The notes under the pieces are model-generated. The model had not been told where the DNA came from, made no database searches, and worked only from the letters and a program-made list of their open reading frames with translations. The position numbers were made by a program, and so were the translations under genes. A DNA stretch of 64,000 nt. Source: Roseiarcus sp963751165 (lineage in GTDB: Bacteria; Pseudomonadota; Alphaproteobacteria; Rhizobiales; Beijerinckiaceae). This document shows, piece after piece, positions 34,979 through 44,794 of this stretch. The DNA lies in assembly GCA_963751165.1 (NCBI GenBank), contig CAVVTP010000007.1, positions 1-64,000 of the forward strand, in the 5' to 3' direction. The first letter of the stretch is position 1, and the number at the start of each line of letters is the position of its first letter.

Positions 34979-35788
34979 ATGAGTGAAGCCGTTGTCGGGA
35001 AATTGTCGGAGGCGCTGGAGTCGGAAGCGCCGGTCTTCTGCGGGTGGGTCGGAATGAACGAGCCGGCGGTCGCTGAGTTGCTGGCCCGGGAGGCGTTCCA
35101 TGCGGTGGTGCTCGACATGCAGCACGGCGCGTTCGACTTCGCCGGCGCCTCGAGGGCGATCCTGTCTGTGGCGTTGGCCGGCAAGCCGGCGATCGTGCGC
35201 TTGCCGGTCGGCGCGTTTCCGCTGGCGAGCCGCCTCCTCGACGCGGGCGCTGCGGGCGTCATCGCCCCGATGATCAACAGTCGTGACGACGCGAGCCGCC
35301 TGGTCGCCTTCACCAAGTACCTGCCGCTCGGCGAGAGGTCCTGGGGGCCGCGGGCCGTGCTGCCGTTGAGCGGGCTCGACGCGCCCGATTACCTCCCCGC
35401 CGCCAATGCGATGACTCAGACGATCGCCATGATCGAAACCCGCGCCGCGCTCGAGGCGCTCGACGACATCCTGGCGGTCGATGGTGTGGACGGCGTGTTC
35501 GTTGGCCCTTCCGACCTTTCGATCGCGCTGACCGAGGGCCACCGGCCCGAGCCGCGCGGGCCGGTCCTGATGGAGGCGACGGGGCGGATTGTCGCGCGCG
35601 CGAAAGCGCACGGCAAGTACGCCGCCATGTTCTGCTTCGACGGCGCGGACGCCGCGGCGATGGCCACCCTCGGTCTCCGGCTCTGCTCCATCGCAACCGA
35701 CACGACCCTTTTGCGCGGCGCGGCGAGGGCGGAGTTGGAGGCCGCGGGAGCGCGCGCTGCGGCGGGGACTCGCAAAGAGACGAAATAG
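34979..35788 (+). CDS. HpcH/HpaI-family aldolase
   Basis: A class II aldolase of 269 residues, of the 4-hydroxy-2-oxo-heptanedioate/2-keto-3-deoxy-L-rhamnonate type. Key segments: HAVVLDMQHGAFDF (metal-linked region; the usual form is D-x-E-H-G, here DMQHG), PAIVRLPVG with the substrate Arg, AGVIAPMINSRDDA, and VDGVFVGPSDLSIAL. It cleaves a 2-keto-4-hydroxy acid to pyruvate and an aldehyde with a divalent metal. No pathway partners are adjacent, so the physiological substrate is unknown. The start at 34979 has a GAGGAC site; a start 12 codons upstream is also possible. Confidence 0.85.
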   Translation: MSEAVVGKLSEALESEAPVFCGWVGMNEPAVAELLAREAFHAVVLDMQHGAFDFAGASRAILSVALAGKPAIVRLPVGAFPLASRLLDAGAAGVIAPMINSRDDASRLVAFTKYLPLGERSWGPRAVLPLSGLDAPDYLPAANAMTQTIAMIETRAALEALDDILAVDGVDGVFVGPSDLSIALTEGHRPEPRGPVLMEATGRIVARAKAHGKYAAMFCFDGADAAAMATLGLRLCSIATDTTLLRGAARAELEAAGARAAAGTRKETK

Positions 35789-35946
35789 TCCTATATATCA
35801 TTGGGTTGGATTAAGCGGCCGCCGTCGCCGAAGAAGCACGAAAACGCCGGTTTTGGCGTGCATTGACGGCCGTGCGCGGCTATCATGGCGCAATCGGCGA
35901 GTCGCGGCTTGTTCAGCTCGAAATTCCCCATAAAAAGGCGTTGATT

Positions 35947-38406
<2,460 letters not shown>

Positions 38407-38571
38407 ACCCAAGCCGGCCAGGTGAGGGCCCGCCACCGTCATCGCAAGGAGCGAGGCGACGTGGCGATCCATTGCTGCCGCTGCGCGCACCGATCTGTTT
38501 GTGGCGCACTGGATCGCCACGCTTCGCTCGCGACTTGCGCAAACGTCCAACCCGCGCAGAAGCGCACGTCC
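38407..38571. repeat. palindromic intergenic repeat between gyrB and parA
   Basis: At about 38439-38545 two inverted arms GAGGCGACGTGGCGATCCA and TGGATCGCCACGCTTCGC flank a 45-bp spacer. This is the common GCGAAGCGAAGCAATCC-type dispersed unit of alphaproteobacteria, with another member at 5383-5450. It may serve as a bidirectional terminator for the two convergent genes. Confidence 0.65.
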
Positions 38572-39417
38572 TCAGGCGGCGCGCCAACGTCCTTCGCGTC
38601 GAATGACTTCGGAAGCGAGCTTGAGATAGGCTTGGCTGCCCGCGCACTTGAGATCGTAAAGCAGCGCTGGCTTCCCGTGCGAAGGCGCCTCGGAGAGGCG
38701 GACATTGCGGGGAATGACCGTCTCGTAGACTTTGTCGCCCATATACGCGCGCACGTCCGCGACGACCTGCCCGGCGAGGCTGTTGCGGGGATCGTACATG
38801 GTCAACAGAACGCCATGAATTGTCAGAGCCTGGTTGAGGGTGCGGCGAACCTGCTCGACTGTCGTCAAAAGTTGCGACAGGCCTTCGAGGGCGAAGAACT
38901 CGCACTGCAGCGGGACGACGACCGCGTCTGCGGCGGCAAGAGCGTTGATGGTCAGAAGGTTGAGCGACGGCGGGCAATCGACCACGACATAGGTGACGGA
39001 TTGAGGATCGTCGCCGCTGGATTTCCCATAGGCCCGAAGCGCGTTTCGCAATTTATAGGAGCGGTCGTCGTGCCCGGAGATTTCCAGTTCGACCCCGAGA
39101 AGATCCATCGACGAGGGTGCAATGAACAGGCGCGGCACGGCTGTCGGGATCATCACGTCTCGTAACGTGCGTTCTCCAACCAGCATGTCGTAACTTGAAG
39201 CGACGCGAGATTTGCGATCGATGCCAAGCCCGGTCGACGCGTTGCCCTGGGGATCGAGATCGATAATGAGAACGCGCTCCGCGATCGCGGCGAGGGCGGT
39301 TGCGAGGTTGATGGCGGTTGTGGTCTTGCCGACGCCGCCCTTCTGGTTCGAAATGGCGAGAACGCGCGGCCGAACACCAGTCTCAGGCTCGTGATCGAGC
39401 GGATGGGTCGGGTTCAT
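38572..39417 (-). CDS. parA: chromosome/plasmid partitioning ATPase ParA
   Basis: This protein of 281 residues has the deviant Walker A KGGVGKTTTAINLATAL (about 26-42), the Walker A' IIDLDPQGNASTGLG and the motif VVVDCPPSLNLLTINAL. It binds DNA non-specifically as an ATP dimer and drives ParB-parS movement. No parB follows: downstream is only a palindromic repeat and then gyrB convergent. The short frame upstream at 39414-39602 overlaps its ATG as ATGA. The usual alphaproteobacterial neighbours (rsmG, mnmG upstream, parB downstream) are absent. It may work with a ParB elsewhere or be a ParA-like orphan. Confidence 0.88.
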   Translation of the reverse strand: MNPTHPLDHEPETGVRPRVLAISNQKGGVGKTTTAINLATALAAIAERVLIIDLDPQGNASTGLGIDRKSRVASSYDMLVGERTLRDVMIPTAVPRLFIAPSSMDLLGVELEISGHDDRSYKLRNALRAYGKSSGDDPQSVTYVVVDCPPSLNLLTINALAAADAVVVPLQCEFFALEGLSQLLTTVEQVRRTLNQALTIHGVLLTMYDPRNSLAGQVVADVRAYMGDKVYETVIPRNVRLSEAPSHGKPALLYDLKCAGSQAYLKLASEVIRREGRWRAA

Positions 39418-39602
39418 GGGCTTTGGTTCTCGTCTTCGTGCGAACCGCGCGGGATCGTGGCCCTTCTGCCGACCACGCGGGGAGGCGCTTCGATTTCATA
39501 AGCGGACGCCTGAGGCAATGCCGCCGATTGGTCTTTACCCGATTCGCCGCGCACAAACACGCTTGCAGCCCCGATCCAGCTTTGAGGCGACAGCTTGTTC
39601 AA
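39414..39602 (-). CDS. short ORF overlapping parA start (doubtful)
   Basis: A 62-codon frame opens at a TTG (39602) and ends with a TGA overlapping the parA ATG (ATGA), an arrangement typical of coupled genes. The product (VVGRRATIPRGSHEDENQSP at its end) is not recognised, and the start has no good ribosome site. In related genomes rsmG precedes parA, but I see no rsmG motifs. It could be a remnant of a displaced gene whose 5' part was lost when the dispersed repeat inserted upstream. Confidence 0.25.
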   Translation of the reverse strand: MNKLSPQSWIGAASVFVRGESGKDQSAALPQASAYEIEAPPRVVGRRATIPRGSHEDENQSP

Positions 39603-39720
39603 TCCCCATTTTCAATCCCAGAGCCTTCCCCTTCTCGCCTCCCATTCTGCTCCGAACGCGGGACAAGCTGGGCGCGAAACGAGGGATCAAGTCAAAGTCA
39701 TCGTCATCGATAGGAATTTA

Positions 39721-40155
39721 GTCGCCCGAGTTCCTCAAACTGGGGTATCGCTTTTTCAATTGACTCGGGCGCTTTCGGTCCCTGCTTCCCTGCTTTTCCC
39801 TACGTTTCCCTGGCTGCGGGAAAAACGGGCGCCCCTGCGACGCTCAAAATCGGACTAATGTTCGTAAGATCAAACGTTTGTGCGGCGATGCCGACAGGCG
39901 CCGGGAGGGGTAGGCAGGGAATTTGAATTCCCTGCGCCGGGGGTAGGCAGGGAATTTCGACGCTCAGAAAGCTTCACTGTGTGAAGATCTTTTCGTAAGG
40001 CGTTGGGTTCACAAGGATTGACTGCAATATTCGTCTTCTGTCCTCGACAATAGCCGGCGCTGCTCGTCCCAGCGATGAATCGACCTCCATAGCTGCTGCC
40101 GCGGCGACAGAAATTCAGAAAAATACCACCAATTCATTTGACGCTAACGACTAGG
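39721..40155. repeat. dispersed 434-bp repeat, copy 2, uninterrupted
   Basis: An intact copy of the unit split at 15494-21638. It runs from GTCGCCCGAG to TTTGACGCTAACGACTAG. Features include inverted arms CGCCCGAGT/ACTCGGGCG (left 60 bp), a TCCCTGCTTCCCTGCTTTTCC tract, the perfect palindrome GCAGGGAATT-TG-AATTCCCTGC at about 39918-39939, and an A-rich right end. No protein is encoded. In both copies the right edge cuts into the 3' end of a coding sequence. Confidence 0.85.
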
Positions 40156-40266
40156 GATCCATTGCCTGGGTCCGGGGCGAGGCAGGCAAGGCCGGAAGCC
40201 GCTGGAAATGGGGGATTGAAGAAGCCGTCACCGCGATGTGGGAGTGGGTCAAAAAAAGTTCATAAA
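40155..40266 (+). pseudogene. C-terminal gene fragment next to repeat copy 2
   Basis: An open frame without a start reads AWVRGEAGKAGSRWKWGIEE and AVTAMWEWVKKSS before a TAA at 40264-40266. The amino-acid composition (Trp-rich, alternating charged and hydrophobic) looks like a genuine protein C-terminus rather than random sequence. It begins exactly at the right edge of the dispersed repeat, so the rest of the gene was probably lost when the repeat arrived. I do not recognise the family. Confidence 0.35.
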
Positions 40267-40339
40267 TCGGTCGAGTTGTCGCTTGAACTCGTGACGTGAT
40301 CTGCTGTTTCACACGAACGGTTCATATGTGTACGAATTA

Positions 40340-40462
40340 CGCTGCGGGGTGTGGGGACGCCCCTGGGCCGTGTGGAGCCAGTAGGGGAAACACACGCCCA
40401 GGGGTTTGATCATCTCCAACCCGAGCTTTGAAACCGGCCGCCTTCGGGCGGCCTGTTTTTTG
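40340..40462 (+). ncRNA. candidate structured small RNA
   Basis: A 14-bp stem with one bulge (CCCCTGGGCCGTGTG at 40360-40374 pairing with CACACGCCCAGGGG at 40391-40404, 16-nt loop) is followed 31 bases later by a textbook terminator. No coding frame spans it and no similarity to a known RNA family was recognised. The combination of a long stem and a strong terminator in a region without genes is typical of trans-acting small RNAs in Rhizobiales. The 5' end is unknown. Confidence 0.4.
40436..40461 (+). terminator. rho-independent terminator
   Basis: GGCCGCC-TTCG-GGCGGCC with a stable tetraloop, then TGTTTTTT (40454-40461). It ends the candidate small RNA or other rightward transcription from about 40155. 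Confidence 0.88.
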
Positions 40463-40467
40463 AGGAC

Positions 40468-40827
40468 GTGATTTTGGAGGATGCGGTGGCGCAACGAGTG
40501 ACTTTCTCTGACCTTGCGAAGACTCCCCTCAACCCAAGACAGGGTAGCGGGTTCGGACAATCGTCCACGCCAAATCCCGAGGAGGGTCATCGCCTGATGC
40601 GCGCTTTTCTCTCTCTTGGACAGGCCGGCCTCCGCGAGGCGGTGATCCATTTCGTAGAAACACTGTCGACCCTTCCGGACTTTGTCGTCGCTGAAGAACA
40701 CCTGTTTGTGGCGCCTCCGCGCTCATGTGCTGAGATGGGAAAGGCAGGGGACGTCGAAGCGGGCGACCCGGGCCTTTGCGGAGGGCGACCAAAGCGGCCG
40801 TTCACAAATCGGGGAGCGCGGATTTGA
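40468..40827 (+). CDS. possible remnant of an XRE-type regulator (doubtful)
   Basis: A 119-codon frame with a GTG start at 40468. Its middle (PNPEEGHRLMRAFLSLGQAGLREAVIHFVETLSTL) resembles the C-terminal tail of alphaproteobacterial XRE repressors (EG-LM-AF-I-R-AVI--VE-L). The first 30 and last 40 residues look non-specific, and no helix-turn-helix is present. It is either a small protein or the displaced tail of a regulator gene. The start lies only 6 bases after the terminator T run. Confidence 0.3.
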   Translation: MILEDAVAQRVTFSDLAKTPLNPRQGSGFGQSSTPNPEEGHRLMRAFLSLGQAGLREAVIHFVETLSTLPDFVVAEEHLFVAPPRSCAEMGKAGDVEAGDPGLCGGRPKRPFTNRGARI

Positions 40828-41095
40828 TTGAACGTCGCCATAACTCGCAGCCCGTTTCGGCAGACACCGTGATGACTGCGAAACGGACCCCGCTCTATGC
40901 TCGCCTATGGCGTAATAGACAGTCGTTTACATCTAAACTGCCATAGACGATTATTCGCGACAATTTTTATAACAATATTTTTACGCATTTTTGTCTTAGT
41001 GACGACGCGTTCTCTTCTAAGATGACGTTGCGCTTTAGTCCGTCGCCCGTCGACCTCTCACGGCGACGAACATGCGTTCCGGAGGATCCGGGACG
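40828..41095. other. AT-rich intergenic pocket
   Basis: Within otherwise GC-rich DNA, about 40920-41030 is strongly AT-rich (AATTTTTATAACAATATTTT) and looks like a promoter or an acquired segment. It leads to the small ORF at 41096. No gene is seen inside it. Confidence 0.4.
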
Positions 41096-41209
41096 ATGAC
41101 CATCGTAGCCATCACATTGAGCGCCCTCGGCGTGGCCTGTTCAGTCGTCGCTTGGTCGGCGCTTGCTGTCGCAAGCATCCGAGACAAGCACGGGGACGAT
41201 GTCCGATAG
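41096..41209 (+). CDS. candidate 37-residue small membrane protein
   Basis: ATG at 41096 preceded by GGAGG (about 10 bases upstream) and by the AT-rich pocket at 40920-41030. The peptide begins MTIVAITLSALGVACSVVAW, a single hydrophobic segment (about residues 3-27), and ends in a charged tail (RDKHGDDVR). This is the usual layout of small inner-membrane proteins. No family is recognised. The ribosome site and the composition support translation. Confidence 0.4.
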   Translation: MTIVAITLSALGVACSVVAWSALAVASIRDKHGDDVR

Positions 41210-41357
41210 CTCGTGCTGACCGCCGGTCACGAACTCCGCCAGCGCGAGTGCATCGGATCCTGTCGTTCCGTCGGGTTCGTGCAATGCGAGGAATTGTGCG
41301 GTGGGGCTGTAGGCGCGGCTTTTTTAGATCCAGTCGGCGAACCGTCCAGCGCTTCGC

Positions 41358-41660
41358 TTACCTTGACCTCCGGCCGCATGAGCCGCCGTCGCGCTCGCGT
41401 TTCGGCTTGGGCCCGCGTTTGCCGGGCGTGACGGTCCGGCCGAGATGGCGCCTGATTGCGTCCTGAAGGGCGCGATCGCCGAGCGGGCGGCCGATCTGTT
41501 CGTTGCGACGCAGCATGGGCCAAAGGGGGGATCATCGGGGTCCGCATCGAGGAGATCGGCTAAATTCGGCGCCCGGTCGAGGAGCGGCGGCGCCTCGACG
41601 AGCCCGTCCTCGCGACCGGCCAGATGCGCGCTTAACTGGGAGTAGAGGTTGGGCATCCGC
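41358..41660 (-). pseudogene. REP-associated tyrosine transposase (Y1_Tnp) C-terminal fragment
   Basis: The minus strand holds a degraded C-terminus of a RAYT-like transposase: AHLAGREDGLVEAPPLLDRA followed, after a frame break near 41515, by RNEQIGRPLGDRALQDAIRR and HLGRTVTPGKRGPKPKRERD, with a stop at 41358-41360. The GRPLG...RR.GR...KRGPKPK tail is typical of this family. The N-terminal catalytic domain with the HUH motif and Tyr is missing. It is a dead remnant in a region of several fragments. Confidence 0.6.
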
Positions 41661-41984
41661 GTGGCACAGGATGCTATGGGGGTTGGCGGCCGCGCTGTAC
41701 TCTGAAATTCCTTGGTAAGCGCAATTGAATTGAGGTGAAAGCCTGCGCCTATTCGAGCTCGTAGGCTCGTAGAGCGTCCTCGGGCGCGGGGCCAAAGGGT
41801 TTTTGTTCTGACCCTCGCGTAATTGCGGCAAATGGCGCGGTGCATCTTTAGACGCGGCCGATGACCGCGTCGGAAGGCCCGGGTCGGAGCCCACGGCGTT
41901 CACACATCTCAAACCGCCGCGCGGTCACCTTCCTCGCTTCGCGGAGGAGGCGAGCGACGGTCGGAGACATTTCGGCCGCCGGAC
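41661..41984. other. intergenic region upstream of preT
   Basis: About 325 bp without a recognisable gene. Degraded transposase sequence may continue into its left part. The right part leads into the preT promoter. Confidence 0.35.
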
Positions 41985-42029
41985 TTGACAGGCGCCAGGG
42001 CATGGGGAAACATTTGACCGATCGGTCAA
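41985..42029 (+). promoter_or_regulatory. preTA promoter with RutR-like operator
   Basis: A -35 box TTGACA (41985-41990) is followed by 17 bases and a weak -10 (AAACAT, 42008-42013). A perfect 16-bp palindrome TTGACCGATCGGTCAA lies at 42014-42029, over the expected transcription start. RutR, the TetR-family pyrimidine-responsive repressor, binds TTGACCAnnTGGTCAA in E. coli; this site differs at one symmetric position per arm. It lies 38 bases before the preT ATG, in the right place to repress pyrimidine degradation genes. Confidence 0.6.
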
Positions 42030-42067
42030 GAAATCCCGGTTCGCCGCCAGGGCCTTGGGGAGAAGCC

Positions 42068-43435
42068 ATGACGATCGCCAGCCATCCGCCAGGACTTTCC
42101 GACGTCGCGGCGGGCCGCCTCGACCGGGCGACAGTCGAGGCGAATTTCGCCGATCTCCATCCGCCGCTCACGCCGCATGAGGCCAGAGTCGAGTCGGACC
42201 GTTGCTATTTCTGCTTCGACGCGCCCTGCCAGAACGCCTGTCCGACTTCGATCGACATTCCGCTGTTCATCCGGCAGATCGCGGCCGGCAATCGCGAGGG
42301 AGCGGCCAGGACCATTTTCGACGCCAACATCATGGGGGGCATGTGCGCGCGCGTCTGCCCGACCGAGACGCTCTGCGAAGAGGCCTGCGTGCGCGAGGCC
42401 GCCGAAGGCAAGCCGGTCCAAATCGGCCTTCTGCAGCGCTACGCGACGGACCCGGAGATCGAACGCGGGCAATCGCCCTACAGGCGCGGCGCGCCGACGG
42501 GAAAGCGGGTCGCGATCGTCGGGGCCGGTCCGGCGGGTCTGGCCTGCGCGCATGCGCTGGCGATCGCAGGGATCGAGTCGACGATCTTCGAGGCGCGCAG
42601 CAAGCCCGGCGGGCTCAACGAATACGGCATCGCCGCCTACAAGACGGTCTACGGCTTCGCCGCGAAGGAGGCCGCCTTCATTCTCTCGATCGGCGGCATC
42701 GAGGTTGAATACGGGGTGGCGCTCGGCAAGGACGTGAAGCTCGCGGATTTGCGGCGCGACTACGACGCGGTCTTCCTGGCGATCGGCCTGGGCTCGACCA
42801 ACAAGCTCGGCCTGCCGAAGGAAGGCGAACTCGAGAACGTGGTCGACGCGGTGTCCTACATCGCCGCCCTGAGGCAGGCGGAGGACCTGACGACGCTGCC
42901 GGTAGGCCGCCGGGTCGTCGTCATCGGCGGCGGCATGACGGCGATCGACATCGCCGTGCAATCGAAGCGGCTCGGCGCCGAGAGCGTCACCATCGTCTAT
43001 CGCCGGGGCGCCGACAGGATGAAGGCGAGCCTGTTCGAGCGCGAACTGGCGCAAACGAGCGGCGCGGTGATCCGCGCCTGGGCGCGCCCGGCAGCGCTCG
43101 AGGGACATGGTGGCGTCTTCAGCGGCGCGGTGTTCGAGGACACCCACGAACACGAAGGCGTGCTGGCTTCCCCAGGCTCGGTCTTCCGGATCGAGGCCGA
43201 CATGCTGTTCACCGCGATCGGACAGCGCGGCGCGCCCGAGACGCTCGACGGCGCGCCGATCGAGTTCGAGGACGGCCGGATCGTCGTCGATGGCGAGCGG
43301 CGCACCAGTCTCGAGGGCGTGTGGGCCGGGGGCGACTGCGTGCTGGGCGGCGAGGACCTCACCGTCCGGGCGGTCGAGGACGGCAAGCAGGCGGCGCGCT
43401 CGATCGTCGCCGCGCTTGGCGTGGGAAGCGCCTGA
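42068..43435 (+). CDS. preT: NAD-dependent dihydropyrimidine dehydrogenase, FAD/Fe-S subunit
   Basis: This protein of 455 residues starts at 42068 behind GGGGAG. The N-terminal Fe-S region has CYFCFDAPCQNACPTSIDIP and CARVCPTETLCEEACVR (about 47-120). It is followed by an FAD-binding GxGxxG fold VAIVGAGPAGLACAHAL and an NADH-binding fold VVVIGGGMTAIDIAVQS, as in the glutamate synthase small-subunit family. With PreA it reduces uracil and thymine with NADH, the first step of reductive pyrimidine degradation. The stop is 18 bp before preA. A RutR-like operator precedes it. The frame is intact. Confidence 0.93.
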   Translation: MTIASHPPGLSDVAAGRLDRATVEANFADLHPPLTPHEARVESDRCYFCFDAPCQNACPTSIDIPLFIRQIAAGNREGAARTIFDANIMGGMCARVCPTETLCEEACVREAAEGKPVQIGLLQRYATDPEIERGQSPYRRGAPTGKRVAIVGAGPAGLACAHALAIAGIESTIFEARSKPGGLNEYGIAAYKTVYGFAAKEAAFILSIGGIEVEYGVALGKDVKLADLRRDYDAVFLAIGLGSTNKLGLPKEGELENVVDAVSYIAALRQAEDLTTLPVGRRVVVIGGGMTAIDIAVQSKRLGAESVTIVYRRGADRMKASLFERELAQTSGAVIRAWARPAALEGHGGVFSGAVFEDTHEHEGVLASPGSVFRIEADMLFTAIGQRGAPETLDGAPIEFEDGRIVVDGERRTSLEGVWAGGDCVLGGEDLTVRAVEDGKQAARSIVAALGVGSA

Positions 43436-43453
43436 ACTCGAAGCGAGGACTCC

Positions 43454-44764
43454 ATGGCCGATCTGCGCAGCAACTTCCTCGGGATCAAGTCGCCCAATCC
43501 GTTCTGGCTCGCTTCGGCCCCGCCGACCGATCGCAAGGTGAATGTCGAGCGCGCGTTTCGCGCCGGCTGGGGCGGCGTCGTGTGGAAGACGCTCGGCGAA
43601 GCGGGGCCGCCGATCGTCAACGTGTCCGGCGCGCGCTATGCCGCGATCCACGGGCCCGACCGGCGCGTCGTCGCGATGAACAACATCGAACTCATCACCG
43701 ACCGCGACCTTGAGATCAACTTGCAGGAGATCAAGGAGGTCAAGCGCGCCTGGCCCGACCGCGCCCTGGTCGTCTCGCTGATGGTTCCCTGCGACGAGGG
43801 CTCGTGGAAGACCATCCTCGGCCAGGTCGAGGAGACCGAGTGCGACGGCGTCGAGCTCAATTTCGGCTGCCCGCACGGCATGTCGGAGCGCGGGATGGGC
43901 TCCGCGGTCGGCCAGGTCCCCGAATATGTCGAGATGGTGGCGCGCTGGTGCAAGGCGCACACCCGCATGCCGGTCATCGTCAAGCTGACGCCCAACATCA
44001 CGGACATCCGCAATCCAGCGCGAGCGGCCAAGAACGGCGGCGCCGACGCCGTTTCGCTCATCAACACGATCAATTCGATCATGGGGATCGATCTCGACGC
44101 CATGGCCCCGACGGATGCGATCGATGGCAAGTACACACACGGCGGCATGTGCGGTCCGGCGGTGAAGCCGATCGCGCTCTCCATGGTCTCCGAGATCGCC
44201 CGTGATCCGGCTTGCGCCGGCCTGCCGATTTCGGCGATCGGCGGGATCACGACCTGGGGCGACGCGGCCGAATACATCGCCCTCGGCGCAGGCACGGTTC
44301 AGGTCTGTACCGCGGCGATGACCTACGGATTCAAGGTCGTGGAGGAGATGGCGTCAGGTCTTGCCGCCTACATGGACCGCAAAGGCTACGCGACGATCGA
44401 GGACTTCCGCGGACGGGCAGTCCCCTCCATCACGGACTGGCAGCATCTCAATCTCAACTACGTGGCGAAGGCCGAGATCCATCAGGATCTCTGCATCAAA
44501 TGCGGCCGATGCCATATCGTCTGCGAGGACACTTCTCATCAAGCGATCTTCGCCAGCCTCGACGGCAAGCGGCAGTTCACGGTCAACGAAGCCGAGTGCG
44601 TCGGCTGCAATCTTTGCGCGCTCGTCTGCCCCGTCGAAGGATGCATCACACTGGTCCATAAGACCAAGGGCGTCGATCCGCGAACCGGCCTCGCCTATGA
44701 CCGTCCGCCCGCGAACTGGACCACTCATCCCAACAATCCGAGCGTCGCAAACGCCGCCGAATGA
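43454..44764 (+). CDS. preA: NAD-dependent dihydropyrimidine dehydrogenase, catalytic subunit
   Basis: This protein of 436 residues has an FMN-binding dihydroorotate dehydrogenase-like barrel (about 1-310; LNFGCPHGMSERGMG carries the active Cys, IVKLTPNITD and SAIGGITTWGDAAEYI the phosphate site) and a C-terminal pair of 4Fe-4S clusters (CIKCGRCHIVCEDT and CVGCNLCALVCPVEGC, about 346-400). It forms the PreAT heterodimer with the preceding product. Hydantoinase/dihydropyrimidinase and beta-ureidopropionase genes, which would complete the pathway, are not in the window. Confidence 0.95.
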   Translation: MADLRSNFLGIKSPNPFWLASAPPTDRKVNVERAFRAGWGGVVWKTLGEAGPPIVNVSGARYAAIHGPDRRVVAMNNIELITDRDLEINLQEIKEVKRAWPDRALVVSLMVPCDEGSWKTILGQVEETECDGVELNFGCPHGMSERGMGSAVGQVPEYVEMVARWCKAHTRMPVIVKLTPNITDIRNPARAAKNGGADAVSLINTINSIMGIDLDAMAPTDAIDGKYTHGGMCGPAVKPIALSMVSEIARDPACAGLPISAIGGITTWGDAAEYIALGAGTVQVCTAAMTYGFKVVEEMASGLAAYMDRKGYATIEDFRGRAVPSITDWQHLNLNYVAKAEIHQDLCIKCGRCHIVCEDTSHQAIFASLDGKRQFTVNEAECVGCNLCALVCPVEGCITLVHKTKGVDPRTGLAYDRPPANWTTHPNNPSVANAAE

Positions 44765-44794
44765 CCGGCGGTCGCGATTGCAAAGCAGCCCAGG

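Noticed and set aside
39595..39858. Plus-strand 87-codon frame across the repeat edge
   Set aside because: It crosses the repeat boundary and its second half is the same text as in the other repeat copy at 15600; it is not a gene.
40340..40462. tmRNA, 6S RNA or RNase P RNA
   Set aside because: None of the conserved cores of these RNAs (tag peptide frame, long bubble hairpin, P4 helix) could be found; only an unnamed small RNA is supported.
42026..44140. Minus-strand frame of 704 codons opposite preT-preA
   Set aside because: An antisense open frame typical of high-GC coding DNA; it shows no motif and crosses two well-supported genes.
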